DNA of 64,000 nt, taken from NCBI RefSeq assembly GCF_014697625.1, contig NZ_JACJSG010000029.1:1-64000 (forward strand), given 5' to 3'. Positions 6,393-14,545 of this stretch are shown piece after piece. The position numbers and the translations under genes were made by a program. Under the pieces are notes generated by a model that saw only the letters and a list, made by a program, of their open reading frames with translations, was not told where the DNA came from and searched no databases. This DNA comes from Anabaena azotica FACHB-119 (lineage in GTDB: Bacteria > Cyanobacteriota > Cyanobacteriia > Cyanobacteriales > Nostocaceae). Positions within the stretch are counted from its first letter, which is position 1, and every line of letters begins with the position of its first letter.

Positions 6393-7820
6393 TTAAGCTA
6401 ACTTAGCGATCGCACTTTCCAACTCTTGCGCCAACTGAGTTAATTTCTCAGGTGAGTTAGTCTCTAGGTAAACCCGTACCAATGGTTCAGTACCAGAAGG
6501 ACGCAGCAACACCCAGCTACCCTCTTCTAAATACAGCTTAATTCCGTCCTTACGCCCGACTTCCTTCACCTTAATTCCTGCTACCTCGGAAGGAGGATTT
6601 TTGGTAAAGGAATCAATCACAGCATTTTTGTGTGCTTCTGTCAAGTGTAAGTCTAGACGATTGTTATACAAGGGACCATCAGCTTCCGCGATCGCTTCCT
6701 TCACCAATTGACTCAGGGGCTTACCTTCGTAGGCGATCGCCTCAGCAATCAGCATATCAGCTAAAACGCCATCTTTTTCGGGAATATGACCAATAATACT
6801 TAAACCGCCTGATTCTTCACCTCCAATCAGCACGGTAGTTTCCCGCATCTTTTCCCCAATGTATTTAAAGCCTACAGGGGTTTCGTAAATCGTCAAACCG
6901 TATTTAGCGGCAAAGTTATCTAGTAAGTGAGTTGTAGCTACTGTGCGGACGATAGCGCCACTCTTGCCCTTATTTTTAATCAAATGACGCGCCAGGACTA
7001 ACAGCACAGTATTGGGTGTGAGGACATTACCCAACTCATCCACAATCCCAAAGCGATCGCTATCGCCATCGGTCGCCAGCCCTAAATCTGCATGGTCGTT
7101 GCGGACAGCTTCGACCAATTCAACCAACTGTTCCCCCTTGGGTTCAGGCATTCCTCCCCCGAAGAGAACATCGCGCCAAGTGTGGAAACTTTCTAATTGT
7201 GTACCACTATGTTGCAAAACTTCATCTAAATAGCCACGGGATGTAGAATATAACGCATCATACTTGACTTTAAGTTGGGCGCTTTTAATTTTTTCCACAT
7301 CCAGCAATGTGTAAATAAACTGGAGATAGTCCGGTTTGGGATCGAAAGTAGAAATCGAACCTGATGGCTTGCCAGATGGCAACTCATCCGATGCACTTTC
7401 GATATTTGCCACAATAGTATCAGTAATCTCTGGAGTGGCAGGCCCAGCATAATCAGGGATATATTTAATTCCACAGTATGGTGCTGGATTATGACTAGCC
7501 GTAAACATCAATGCCCCTGCCGAATTGAGGTGACGGGCATTATAAGCAATTACTGGTGTGGGGCAATCCCGATCAGTAATTTTCACATTCCAGCCCAAGT
7601 CAGCCAAGACTTGAGCTGCTGTTTGAGCAAACTGATCAGCTAAAAACCGCGTATCGTAGGCAATGAGAACAGGTCTATCTTTTGAGTAGGCTGTTTCCAG
7701 ATAACTTGCGATCGCCCTTGTCACTTTCCGCACATTGGGAAAAGTGAAGTCATCGGCAATAATACCTCGCCATCCATCAGTACCAAACTTTATCTTGCCG
7801 GAATTACTACTAGCACTCAT
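6393..7820 (-). CDS. Phosphoglucomutase/phosphomannomutase family protein
   Basis: Interconverts hexose 1- and 6-phosphates in the cytoplasm through a phosphoserine. All four signature loops are present: TASHNPAPYCGIKY with the catalytic Ser near residue 110, the Mg-binding DGDSDRFGIVD, the sugar-specificity loop GGEESGGLS, and the phosphate loop RPSGTEPLVRVYLE at the C-terminus. The N-terminus KIKFGTDGWRG is typical. Length is about 475. ATG at 7820 is preferred; a GTG three codons upstream (7829) is closer to a GGGAG box and remains possible. The exact sugar (glucose, mannose or glucosamine) cannot be read from sequence alone. Confidence 0.93.
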   Translation of the reverse strand: MSASSNSGKIKFGTDGWRGIIADDFTFPNVRKVTRAIASYLETAYSKDRPVLIAYDTRFLADQFAQTAAQVLADLGWNVKITDRDCPTPVIAYNARHLNSAGALMFTASHNPAPYCGIKYIPDYAGPATPEITDTIVANIESASDELPSGKPSGSISTFDPKPDYLQFIYTLLDVEKIKSAQLKVKYDALYSTSRGYLDEVLQHSGTQLESFHTWRDVLFGGGMPEPKGEQLVELVEAVRNDHADLGLATDGDSDRFGIVDELGNVLTPNTVLLVLARHLIKNKGKSGAIVRTVATTHLLDNFAAKYGLTIYETPVGFKYIGEKMRETTVLIGGEESGGLSIIGHIPEKDGVLADMLIAEAIAYEGKPLSQLVKEAIAEADGPLYNNRLDLHLTEAHKNAVIDSFTKNPPSEVAGIKVKEVGRKDGIKLYLEEGSWVLLRPSGTEPLVRVYLETNSPEKLTQLAQELESAIAKLA

Positions 7821-7925
7821 GGCTGCCACTTACTCCCATCTATTTGAACACTATAGGAAGCTTCCCGCAAAGCGTGCTTAGTCGCAAGCATCCTCCACCG
7901 TATTTTTTCTCACTGCTCTTGACCA

Positions 7926-8786
7926 ATGTCAACCCCCGAACGACTGTTTGTTAGTTATCACCTCTGGTCTTTAGTTGCCCCAGCCACAGGGCAAGAACGT
8001 TGGCATTGCCAGATGAGACGGGGGTTTATCAAGGCGCGTCAAAACGAACCACAAGTCAAAGCACTACTAGCGAATGCTACCGCACCGCAGCGAATTGGCA
8101 TCCTCGCGCAAAAAGGTGTTTATGAGTTTCATCATAATCGACATCTGTTAACACGCTCAGATGGAGTTGAGCAGGTAGCGCGGTTGTTGAAATTAAGTAA
8201 CGCTACGATGCAAATTCAACAAAGAGTGCTACAAATTCTTAAGAAATATTACAACGCCCCTTTATTATTGGGCAAAAAAATACTGCAATTAACTCGTGGC
8301 GATGAAGGCTTCCCCAAACCGATTTTAATTGAACAGAAAGACGACCGTTTTCGCTTGTATGCGGCGATGGACTGTGTTTTCATTGAGTCCGATGACCGCC
8401 ACACCTTACATATATTAGATTTTAAAACAGGTAAAGCTGCTTTTGATAAAAGACAAGCCTTAGTTTACTTACTAGCCGCTCATTATCTTTACCCAGGTAA
8501 AGAAGCCGTCGCCTCATTTTATAATTTAGAACTCTGTCAAGAATCAGAGTTAATTAGTCTCAAAAAGCATGAATTAGAAGAATTAAAGCTTGAGCTAATA
8601 AATATTGCCAAAAAGCACTACGAAGACGTACAACAATATCAAGATGCTGCTAGAGATTTTAGTAAAATATTTCCCCCAAATCCTGGTTATCACTGTCGCT
8701 TCTGCCCCTTTGAGTCAATTTGCGAATTTTCGGCACAACCTACTCAAGGACAATCTTTACCCATTATCAAAACTCATGTTAGGTGA
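7926..8786 (+). CDS. PD-(D/E)XK nuclease, RecB/Cas4-like with C-terminal Cys cluster
   Basis: A 286-residue protein. Near residue 160 it has HILDFKTGKAAFDKRQALVY, the Asp...D-x-K catalytic core and following Gln of the RecB/Cas4 exonuclease branch. The C-terminus has HCRFCPFESICEF, three Cys that could hold an Fe-S cluster together with an upstream residue, as in Cas4 and AddB. It is divergent from the phosphohexomutase gene and no cas gene is nearby, so a general DNA repair or processing role is more likely than CRISPR adaptation. ATG at 7926 follows a short, weak leader. Confidence 0.82.
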   Translation: MSTPERLFVSYHLWSLVAPATGQERWHCQMRRGFIKARQNEPQVKALLANATAPQRIGILAQKGVYEFHHNRHLLTRSDGVEQVARLLKLSNATMQIQQRVLQILKKYYNAPLLLGKKILQLTRGDEGFPKPILIEQKDDRFRLYAAMDCVFIESDDRHTLHILDFKTGKAAFDKRQALVYLLAAHYLYPGKEAVASFYNLELCQESELISLKKHELEELKLELINIAKKHYEDVQQYQDAARDFSKIFPPNPGYHCRFCPFESICEFSAQPTQGQSLPIIKTHVR

Positions 8787-9201
8787 TAGGTTACAGGTCA
8801 CAGGTTACAGAAAAATATAGATTTTATATAGCAATCCTATTTGATTTGTGAGAATTAGTGATCTTCAGATCCCCGACTTCTTAACTGATATCTTGCACCT
8901 TCTCAATAAGCAGGTGGCTCCCTGCACTCCCCACCCCACGAAATAATGAGTTTTTCAGCCTGTTATTTTGTCAATTAGACCTGATTTGTAAACAAATAAA
9001 TCACTTGGGTATAATTTGCGGTGCGGATTTTCGATCGCGGTTAGACGGCTCATCGACAACAATATCACGCCGCAGGCAAACCTGCGGCGCGGGACTAACT
9101 CTCAATTTGGACTTTGTGTTACTATGGAAATAATTTAGCTAAATGTGGAATGAGAGAATCGCACCATAGTAGCTCAAAGTTCATTAACGAGTATCAGTAC
9201 T
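8787..9201. other. Gap without a gene
   Basis: AT-rich sequence. The only marked structure is a GC-rich hairpin CCGCAGG CAAA CCTGCGG at about 9069-9086. No open frame with protein-like composition. Confidence 0.6.
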
Positions 9202-9849
9202 CTATGGTGTAGGTGGTGTACTACCTTCATTTTCTTCCGGGAATTGTAATTGCTCATGTGCTTGCAATTGCTGTTGAGCATCTTGGCGCAAGATTCTCTC
9301 AAACTCTTCCTTAGAGTACTCTTCTTTAGCTGCTAGTTGTGGGCTGGCCTCCGCGAGTGGGACAAAGATGTCATTACTGCCTTGTTCATCTTTGAGCCAC
9401 AAAGCAAACAGATAGATACTAGGAATTTTTAACACCCGCAATTCGTAATCGTGTTTTTGCGATCGCTCTAGGCGTTCAGCTTTTTTGATAGCTGACATTG
9501 TCCCTGGTACAAAATCCCCTTCTTCGGTATTCAAGAAAGCATGGTTTTGTCCAGTCTCATCGGTCGCAACTTCCACTGCAAATTCATCGTCATTTTTGTT
9601 GCGTTTAGGATACACATAGCGCCAACTAATTTGTTTAGCATTGGCTAAACCGCTCTCTGCTAATTCTTGCAAACTCACAGTATAAACAGGGTGTTGTACT
9701 ACGTTAGGTGAACCTGGTTTAAACTGAGTGGCGCTTTCAGCAAAAAAACGACCTTTTTTGGAACGTGCTAGTCCAGGAGGTAGATTGTTGAGTCCTTCGA
9801 CTAAGGCTTGTTCCGATTTAGCTGGTGGATTTTTCTTTTTAATTCCCAT
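9202..9849 (-). CDS. Unknown protein downstream of a papain-like protease
   Basis: A 215-residue soluble protein that I do not recognise. It has a basic N-terminus (MGIKKKNPPAKSEQ), a Gly/Pro-containing stretch with KKGRFFAESATQFKPGSP, a middle part WRYVYPKRNKNDDEFAVEV with ETGQNHAFLNTEEGDFVPG, and a Glu/Gln-rich C-terminal helix ending ENEGSTPPTP. No signal peptide, membrane helix or Cys is visible. It lies 30 bases after the cysteine protease gene on the same strand, so the two are probably co-transcribed. It could be a substrate, cofactor or immunity partner of the protease; that is inference only. Confidence 0.7.
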   Translation of the reverse strand: MGIKKKNPPAKSEQALVEGLNNLPPGLARSKKGRFFAESATQFKPGSPNVVQHPVYTVSLQELAESGLANAKQISWRYVYPKRNKNDDEFAVEVATDETGQNHAFLNTEEGDFVPGTMSAIKKAERLERSQKHDYELRVLKIPSIYLFALWLKDEQGSNDIFVPLAEASPQLAAKEEYSKEEFERILRQDAQQQLQAHEQLQFPEENEGSTPPTP

Positions 9850-9879
9850 GAGCTGCTCTCCTAATTTGTATGACCAAGT

Positions 9880-10362
9880 TTATAATTTAGTCTCGTATCT
9901 GTGCGTCAGCTGACCACTATTCTCGTATGACTTGCAGAACGTGTCGTATTTTATATTCTTGGTAACACCGCCCCAAGGGTCTTGAATTGTAACGTACCCA
10001 GTAGAGGTAGTTGCACCTGAGATCACCACGAAGTGACCGCCACCACCGTTCCAACCAATCCGCGCACCCATAGGAGTGTTATTAGCGAGTTCTGCTTCGA
10101 CACTTGCCAGACTAGGTACACCACTGTAAAACTTATAGAAGTACCCGACTCTTGTAAGTGCTTTGTCTAAGTACCAGGGTTTATTACAAGCAGCAGAGGA
10201 ACCATTAACTTCGCAATCTGTGCGCCCTAATTCAGCATTGACAATTGTGGCTTGAGTCCAAGCAGTTGCTGGGTCATAAAACTTGGCAACACTATATGAG
10301 CAGGCAGCCCAGCACCAGTTAGTATTTTTTTGTGGGTAGATCGTGAAATTCAGTTCTGCCAT
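9880..10362 (-). CDS. Papain-like cysteine protease, AvrRpt2/C39-like
   Basis: A 160-residue protein with a compact papain-like fold: Gln11 and catalytic Cys17 in QKNTNWCWAACSYSV, His110 in GGGGHFVVISG and Asp128 in IQDPWGG. This is the arrangement of the papain-like family that includes AvrRpt2 (C70) and resembles C39 bacteriocin-processing peptidases. No signal peptide or transporter domain is present, so it acts in the cytoplasm or is exported by an unrecognised route. The following gene on the same strand (30-base gap) is an unknown protein. All catalytic residues are present, so it is expected to be active. Confidence 0.85.
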   Translation of the reverse strand: MAELNFTIYPQKNTNWCWAACSYSVAKFYDPATAWTQATIVNAELGRTDCEVNGSSAACNKPWYLDKALTRVGYFYKFYSGVPSLASVEAELANNTPMGARIGWNGGGGHFVVISGATTSTGYVTIQDPWGGVTKNIKYDTFCKSYENSGQLTHRYETKL

Positions 10363-10969
10363 ATATTCACCTTTGTTACAAAATGGCTCAACTTGAGCAA
10401 AGTAATGGGAAAAACTTCTGGTTGTGTTTCGCTAAGAAACTGCTGACTAAATACTTGGCATAAAGTATTCTTATGCTAAAAGCTATGTCGCATTGTCCAG
10501 AAGTTGGATCTAGCCAGCTATATAAAGCCGACCAGATTCAAATCAAAACCACTGTTACCATTTCTTGTTTGAGAAGGTTTGCGTAATAAGTTCATGGTTT
10601 TTCTTGTTCCAATGTATAGGCACGTAAACGACAACTCAGTACAACAATATACGCCACAAGACATTATGCCAATGCGAAGTTTTGTTGCATCAGTAAGTAC
10701 AGTCGCTACCTAAAAGCGCATTTCTTGATCTTTGCAAAGATTGGAAGTCGCTTGAAATGTATATTTTTAAGCTTAATAGGTTTTAATTTATCAGAAGATG
10801 AATGAAAATACAAACTATACGTTTACGTAAATTTTCTTAAACTATTAGAAATTGTTTGCCAGTGCAGTAGACTCATCCGCCAAGGGCAAATGTTTGTGGT
10901 AACTGGGTTTGACAAATTTGCAGACAATGGGCGATCTTGGGGTGGGAGTGGGGAGTAGGGGCGTATTGC

Positions 10970-10997
10970 AATACTTCGTACTCATGTACGAAGTATT
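10970..10997. repeat. Perfect 12-bp hairpin
   Basis: AATACTTCGTAC (10970-10981) and GTACGAAGTATT (10986-10997) are exact inverse complements around a 4-base TCAT loop. There is no T-tract directly after it, so it is not a typical terminator. Confidence 0.75.
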
Positions 10998-11043
10998 ATG
11001 TCTGAATACAACTTATTATGACTTTTCACGGGATCTAGAAAAT

Positions 11044-11284
11044 TCACATCTTGCACCAAGCGACTGAAGTCACGCGCCACTGAGGGAGTCGGCAAAGCCG
11101 ATGACAGTCGCTTCAACGGAGGGAACCTCCGCACAGCGCTGTCTTTCCAACGCAGTGGCTTGGCTACACAGACAAAACCTGCTTACGCAGGTTCCAAACC
11201 CTTGATTTTACGTTAGTCCGCGTAGGTGGACTTGGTTTGTATAGCCGCGAATTCAATTCGCTAGGGCTAGGTGCAAGATATGTG
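11044..11284. repeat. Inverted-repeat element with nested hairpins
   Basis: TCACATCTTGCACC at 11044-11057 faces GGTGCAAGATATGTG at 11270-11284. Inside are AGCGACTG/CAGTCGCT and AACCTGC TTAC GCAGGTT pairings. The element is GC-richer than its surroundings and non-coding; it is probably a MITE-like or small dispersed repeat assembly. Confidence 0.5.
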
Positions 11285-11474
11285 TTTATCTGAAATGAGT
11301 AGCAAATATTCTTCTGAATTTATTAGAGTAGATTATTTTGACGGAGATCCAATTCGATTATTTTGGATTCATAAATAATAGTATTTAACTATCTGCTACG
11401 CAAAATTAGATATATTACTGTGTTACTTCAATGATAAAATACTGAGTCAGTAATTAATCTTTGGCAATATTTTA

Positions 11475-11793
11475 GTGAAACGCGACTCCATCTATTACCA
11501 AATATTTAAACGCTTTCCTGCATTAATTTTTGAACTCGTTGATAACCGCCCCGAACAGGCGCAGAATTATCGATTTAAATCGGTTGAGGTGAAAGAAACC
11601 TCCTTTCGCATTGATGGGGTCTTTTTACCTCCAGAGGGTGCAACCAAGAGGATTATCTACTTTGCTGAAATTGAAATTCAGCAAAGTAGAAGCTTTGTAT
11701 CATCGCTTTTTTACCGAATCAATGATGTATTTGAACCGGAATCTGTCTGAATACGATGACTGGTACTGTGTGGTAATATTATTGCCTTTAATT
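11475..11793 (+). pseudogene. Broken Rpn-family (DUF2887) nuclease/transposase gene
   Basis: The frame starts with GTG and reads MKRDSIYYQIFKRFPALIFE ... VEVKETSFRIDGVFLPP, closely parallel to the intact gene at 61918 (MKTDSIFYRLFQEFPDIFFE ... VEVKQTSFRIDGVFVP). After FAEIEIQ the reading frame shifts near 11685: the homologous continuation (ALYHRFFTESMMYLNRN, DDWYCVVILLP) is in another frame. Everything after that, about two thirds of the gene, is gone. A frameshifted and truncated remnant. Confidence 0.8.
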
Positions 11794-11794
11794 A

Positions 11795-12034
11795 TTACAT
11801 TGAGCCTTTCTGCATTACTTCTTGTAGATGATGACGAATTTCTTGTGCTTGCTCAATATCAGACTGGCGCAATTTTTGGAATAAATCTACACAAGGCTTA
11901 GAGTTAGCAGCTTGTGCATCTTCGATGTATTTGTCATAAGCTCTAACTGCTTCCGCTTTACTTTGTAAAACGGTAATAAAATCATACTCTAAGTTGCTGA
12001 TAGGTTGTTGAGAATTTCCGTTACTTGTAGCCAT
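11795..12034 (-). CDS. Small helical protein of unknown function
   Basis: A 79-residue, mostly alpha-helical soluble protein (SNLEYDFITVLQSKAEAVRA, YIEDAQAANSK, IEQAQEIRHHLQEVM) of ferritin-like helical look, though no metal ligands are evident. ATG at 12034 is chosen because GGAGG lies at good spacing upstream; an in-frame ATG at 12049 would place that box inside the gene. It stands alone, facing the broken Rpn gene. I recall similar small proteins in Nostoc but not a function. Confidence 0.6.
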   Translation of the reverse strand: MATSNGNSQQPISNLEYDFITVLQSKAEAVRAYDKYIEDAQAANSKPCVDLFQKLRQSDIEQAQEIRHHLQEVMQKGSM

Positions 12035-12185
12035 TTCCTTGACCTCCATGAAATTTATAACTAATTTCTACTTAACCTTACAGAGTCATTCATCCACCTA
12101 AAAGGGTAGAAAAAATTACACAGAAAGAGGTAGTAATTTGCACGGGAAATTATTTGCGCTTAAAGACTTATCATATCTTGGAGGT

Positions 12186-12290
12186 TGGTAATGGGTAATT
12201 GGTAATTGGTAATGGGGAGTGGTAGAAAGCAATTACCTATTCCCTATCCCTGTTCTGTCACCTGTCACCTGTCACCTGTCCCCTGCCATA
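12186..12290. repeat. Heptamer tandem repeats (GGTAATT and CACCTGT units)
   Basis: Two different simple 7-bp arrays lie next to each other in the gap between the small helical gene and aat. Confidence 0.75.
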
Positions 12291-12294
12291 ACTG

Positions 12295-12870
12295 TTAAAT
12301 TAGAGTGCAAGAAGTTAATAGTGCTTTTTCCAGCAGAGTTTTATATTCCTGATCCTGAATGCGATAAGCGCCAAATCTTTCTAAATGGGGGTTCATCATT
12401 TGTGCATCGAACATAACAAACCGCCTTTGACGTAATCTTTCAACTAATTTAACCATCGCTACCTTAGAACCGTCAGGAATGCGATAAAACATCGATTCGC
12501 CGATAAAAGCACCACCGATGACAATTCCTAAAATACCGCCTGCTAACTCATCACCTTGCCAAGTTTCAAAACTGTAGGCGTAACCTGTTTGGTAAAGTAG
12601 CCAGTAAATCTCTTGTAATTCCTGAGAAATCCAAGTAGTATCCCGGTTAGCACAACCAGCCACAACAGCCGCAAAATCTCGGTTAACCGCCACGGAAAAC
12701 CTTTCTTGATTCAAAACCCGTTGTAACGATTTAGGATAGCGAAATCGCTCATCTAAGGGTATCAAAGTGCGATCGCGGCTACCATACCATCCCAGGCGAT
12801 CGCTGTCGTCTGCCATGAGAAAATAGCCTTGTGCATAGCCTTGAATAATAGAGGCGATATCATATTGCAT
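12295..12870 (-). CDS. aat: Leucyl/phenylalanyl-tRNA--protein transferase
   Basis: Adds Leu or Phe from aminoacyl-tRNA to N-terminal Arg or Lys of proteins, feeding them to ClpS/ClpAP(C)P by the N-end rule. The 191-residue protein contains the Aat core: QGYAQGYFLMAD near the N-terminus, RFRYPKSLQRVL, and the signature GGAFIGESMFYRIPDGSK followed by VAMVKLVERLRQ. It is shorter than the E. coli enzyme (about 230), mainly at the N-terminus, as in other cyanobacteria. ATG at 12870. It is a single-gene unit; a heptamer array lies directly after its stop. Confidence 0.9.
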   Translation of the reverse strand: MQYDIASIIQGYAQGYFLMADDSDRLGWYGSRDRTLIPLDERFRYPKSLQRVLNQERFSVAVNRDFAAVVAGCANRDTTWISQELQEIYWLLYQTGYAYSFETWQGDELAGGILGIVIGGAFIGESMFYRIPDGSKVAMVKLVERLRQRRFVMFDAQMMNPHLERFGAYRIQDQEYKTLLEKALLTSCTLI

Positions 12871-13067
12871 AGATAAAAATAAAAAATATCAGAGGAACGC
12901 AGTCTGATGTTATCACTCATCCTCCGCGCTCCTCTGTCTTGAAAAGTTGAGCCACTGCGTTGGACGGGTTTCCCGGCTTGTAGCAAGTGGCGTTCCTACG
13001 CCGGGAAACCCGGCTTCGAGGAACTTTTCGCTGCGTTTCCCTTAGCGTTCCTCTGCGTTTGTTGAAT

Positions 13068-13397
13068 ATGACACAACCAATACCACCCATTACCCTACCA
13101 CCAGCCGCCAATCCCAATCTTGAAGGTGAATGGCTACAAGAGCGTTTGCTAAAGTGGCTAGATACAGAATTTATTCCCGAAGCAGTCAACCAAAAAATTG
13201 CTCAACGCGCAGCCCAAATTTTTGTCCGCCAAAGGATGGAAGGTGAAAATGACCTTGGTTCTCTGGTAATTGCCATTGTCACAGAGATGCAGGCCTTTGA
13301 TTTTTCCAAAAGCTTTTATGGAGAGTTTGCGATCGCCAACGCCGTCAGCGATCTACTCTTAGAAAGTCTAGGTATAGACCGTTGTTGTGGACAGTAA
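13068..13397 (+). CDS. Conserved hypothetical protein, 109 residues
   Basis: A soluble, mainly helical protein: a Pro-rich start (TQPIPPITLPPAANP), then GEWLQERLLKWLDTEFIPE, IAQRAAQIFVRQRMEGEND and a helical C-terminus ending RCCGQ. I do not recognise a domain. ATG at 13068 is chosen because the longer frame upstream runs through a repetitive sequence (CGTTCCTCTGCGTTT units) that is shared with other gaps. It is divergent from aat. Confidence 0.65.
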   Translation: MTQPIPPITLPPAANPNLEGEWLQERLLKWLDTEFIPEAVNQKIAQRAAQIFVRQRMEGENDLGSLVIAIVTEMQAFDFSKSFYGEFAIANAVSDLLLESLGIDRCCGQ

Positions 13398-13436
13398 AGT
13401 TAGTCCATAGTCAAAAGTCCACAGTCCATAGTAAAC

Positions 13437-13472
13437 AACTAATGACTAATGACTAATGACTAATGACCAATA
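13437..13472. repeat. Heptamer tandem repeat (TGACTAA)
   Basis: Five near-perfect units abut the stop codon of rpsN on the opposite strand. Confidence 0.8.
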
Positions 13473-13474
13473 AA

Positions 13475-13777
13475 CTACCAGCTAGACTTAACAACCCCAG
13501 GTAAAAGACCTTCGTGCGCCCATTCCCGGAGGACGTTCCGAGATAGCCCGAAGTCACGATAAACACCTCTGGGACGACCAGTAACCCAGCAACGGTTACG
13601 GCGACGGTTAGGCGCACTATTGCGGGGTAGCTGTTGGATCTGGCGGTGAATTTCTAACTTATCTAGAGGAGATTCAGTAGTTCTGAACTCTTCTAACAAA
13701 GCTTCGCGCTTTGCAGCATACTTTTCCACCAACCTAGCGCGTTTCTTTTCGCGCTCAATCATACTTTTCTTTGCCAT
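13475..13777 (-). CDS. rpsN: 30S ribosomal protein S14, long zinc-free form
   Basis: A 100-residue small-subunit protein next to the 16S 3-prime domain. It starts MAKKSMIEREKKR and contains RNRCWVTGRPRGVYRDFGLS and REWAHEGLLPGVVKSSW. It has a single Cys rather than the four of the zinc-binding form, so it is the long C-minus type. In most bacteria rpsN lies in the spc operon between rplE and rpsH; here it stands alone, about 28 kb from that cluster, as in other cyanobacteria and plastids. Heptamer repeats follow the gene. Confidence 0.97.
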   Translation of the reverse strand: MAKKSMIEREKKRARLVEKYAAKREALLEEFRTTESPLDKLEIHRQIQQLPRNSAPNRRRNRCWVTGRPRGVYRDFGLSRNVLREWAHEGLLPGVVKSSW

Positions 13778-13852
13778 AAATTAATTCAACAATTTTGACA
13801 GCATTTTCCATTCTACATTTAGGAATGGCTAATCGCCTCTATTTTTATCCAT

Positions 13853-14545
13853 CTACCCAACAATAATTGTTTTCGTCCTCGATGGACATAAATCCGCCAA
13901 TTCACAAGCCTCGCATATAGGAGAACGAGCTTTACAGACAGCGCGACCGTGATAAATTAGCCGAATTGACCAATTTTCCCAATCGGGCTGGGGTAATAAC
14001 TTGATTAAATCCTGTTCAATGTGGATAGGGTCTGGATACTTAGTTAAACCCAACCTTTGACTCAGGCGCTTCACATGAGTATCCACAGTCACCCCAGCAT
14101 TGATACCATAAGCATGAGCTAAAACCACATTTGCCGTCTTCCGCGCCACACCAGGCAGTTTTAACAACTGTTCCATTGTATTAGGCACTACAGAGTTATA
14201 CTCATTGACAATCATCCGACAGGCGGCTTGGATATTCTTCGCTTTATTGCGATAAAACCCTGTCGAACGTACCAAGTTTTCTAACTCTGTTAAGTCAGCA
14301 TCAGCTAAACTAGGCGCATCAGGAAAGCGACCAAATAAAGCAGGTGTGACTAAATTGACTCGCTCATCTGTACACTGGGCGGAGAGAATAGTTGCTACTA
14401 ACAACTGTACTGGTGTGGTGTAGTTTAATGAACAAGTTGCATCAGGATAAAGAAGCTTCAGGCGCGAGAGAATTTCTAACGCCCGTTGCTTTTTAGGAAG
14501 AGATTTGCGCTTAGTAGTAATCACTGGAACAGTTTTTGCACCCAC
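13853..14545 (-). CDS. nth: Endonuclease III
   Basis: DNA glycosylase/AP lyase for oxidised pyrimidines in base excision repair. The 230-residue protein has the helix-hairpin-helix LPGVARKTANVVLAHA with the catalytic Lys, the Asp in GVTVDTHVKRLSQRLG, and the Fe-S loop CKARSPICEACELADLC (Cys-X6-Cys-X2-Cys-X5-Cys). The GTG start overlaps the end of rseP by 25 bases, so the two are probably co-transcribed. The N-terminal 20 residues are a basic extension compared with E. coli Nth. Confidence 0.95.
   Translation of the reverse strand: MGAKTVPVITTKRKSLPKKQRALEILSRLKLLYPDATCSLNYTTPVQLLVATILSAQCTDERVNLVTPALFGRFPDAPSLADADLTELENLVRSTGFYRNKAKNIQAACRMIVNEYNSVVPNTMEQLLKLPGVARKTANVVLAHAYGINAGVTVDTHVKRLSQRLGLTKYPDPIHIEQDLIKLLPQPDWENWSIRLIYHGRAVCKARSPICEACELADLCPSRTKTIIVG

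Larger units (their letters stand above)
10363..11474. other. 1.1-kb gap upstream of the protease operon
   Basis: No supported gene. The first part is AT-rich and should hold the protease promoter. A strong hairpin lies at 10970-10997 and a repeat element at 11044-11284. A GGGTGGGAGTGGGGAGTAGGG purine-rich tract precedes the hairpin. Confidence 0.6.

Noticed and set aside
7926..8786. CRISPR adaptation gene cas4
   Set aside because: No cas1, cas2 or array in the window; a stand-alone RecB-like nuclease is the simpler reading.
11611..11901. Plus-strand frame of 96 codons as a separate gene
   Set aside because: It is the second frame of the broken Rpn gene continuing into the antisense of the gene at 11795-12034.
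12987..13067. N-terminal extension of the 109-residue hypothetical protein
   Set aside because: The 27 extra codons lie in a repeat-like stretch shared with other gaps; the ATG at 13068 is simpler.
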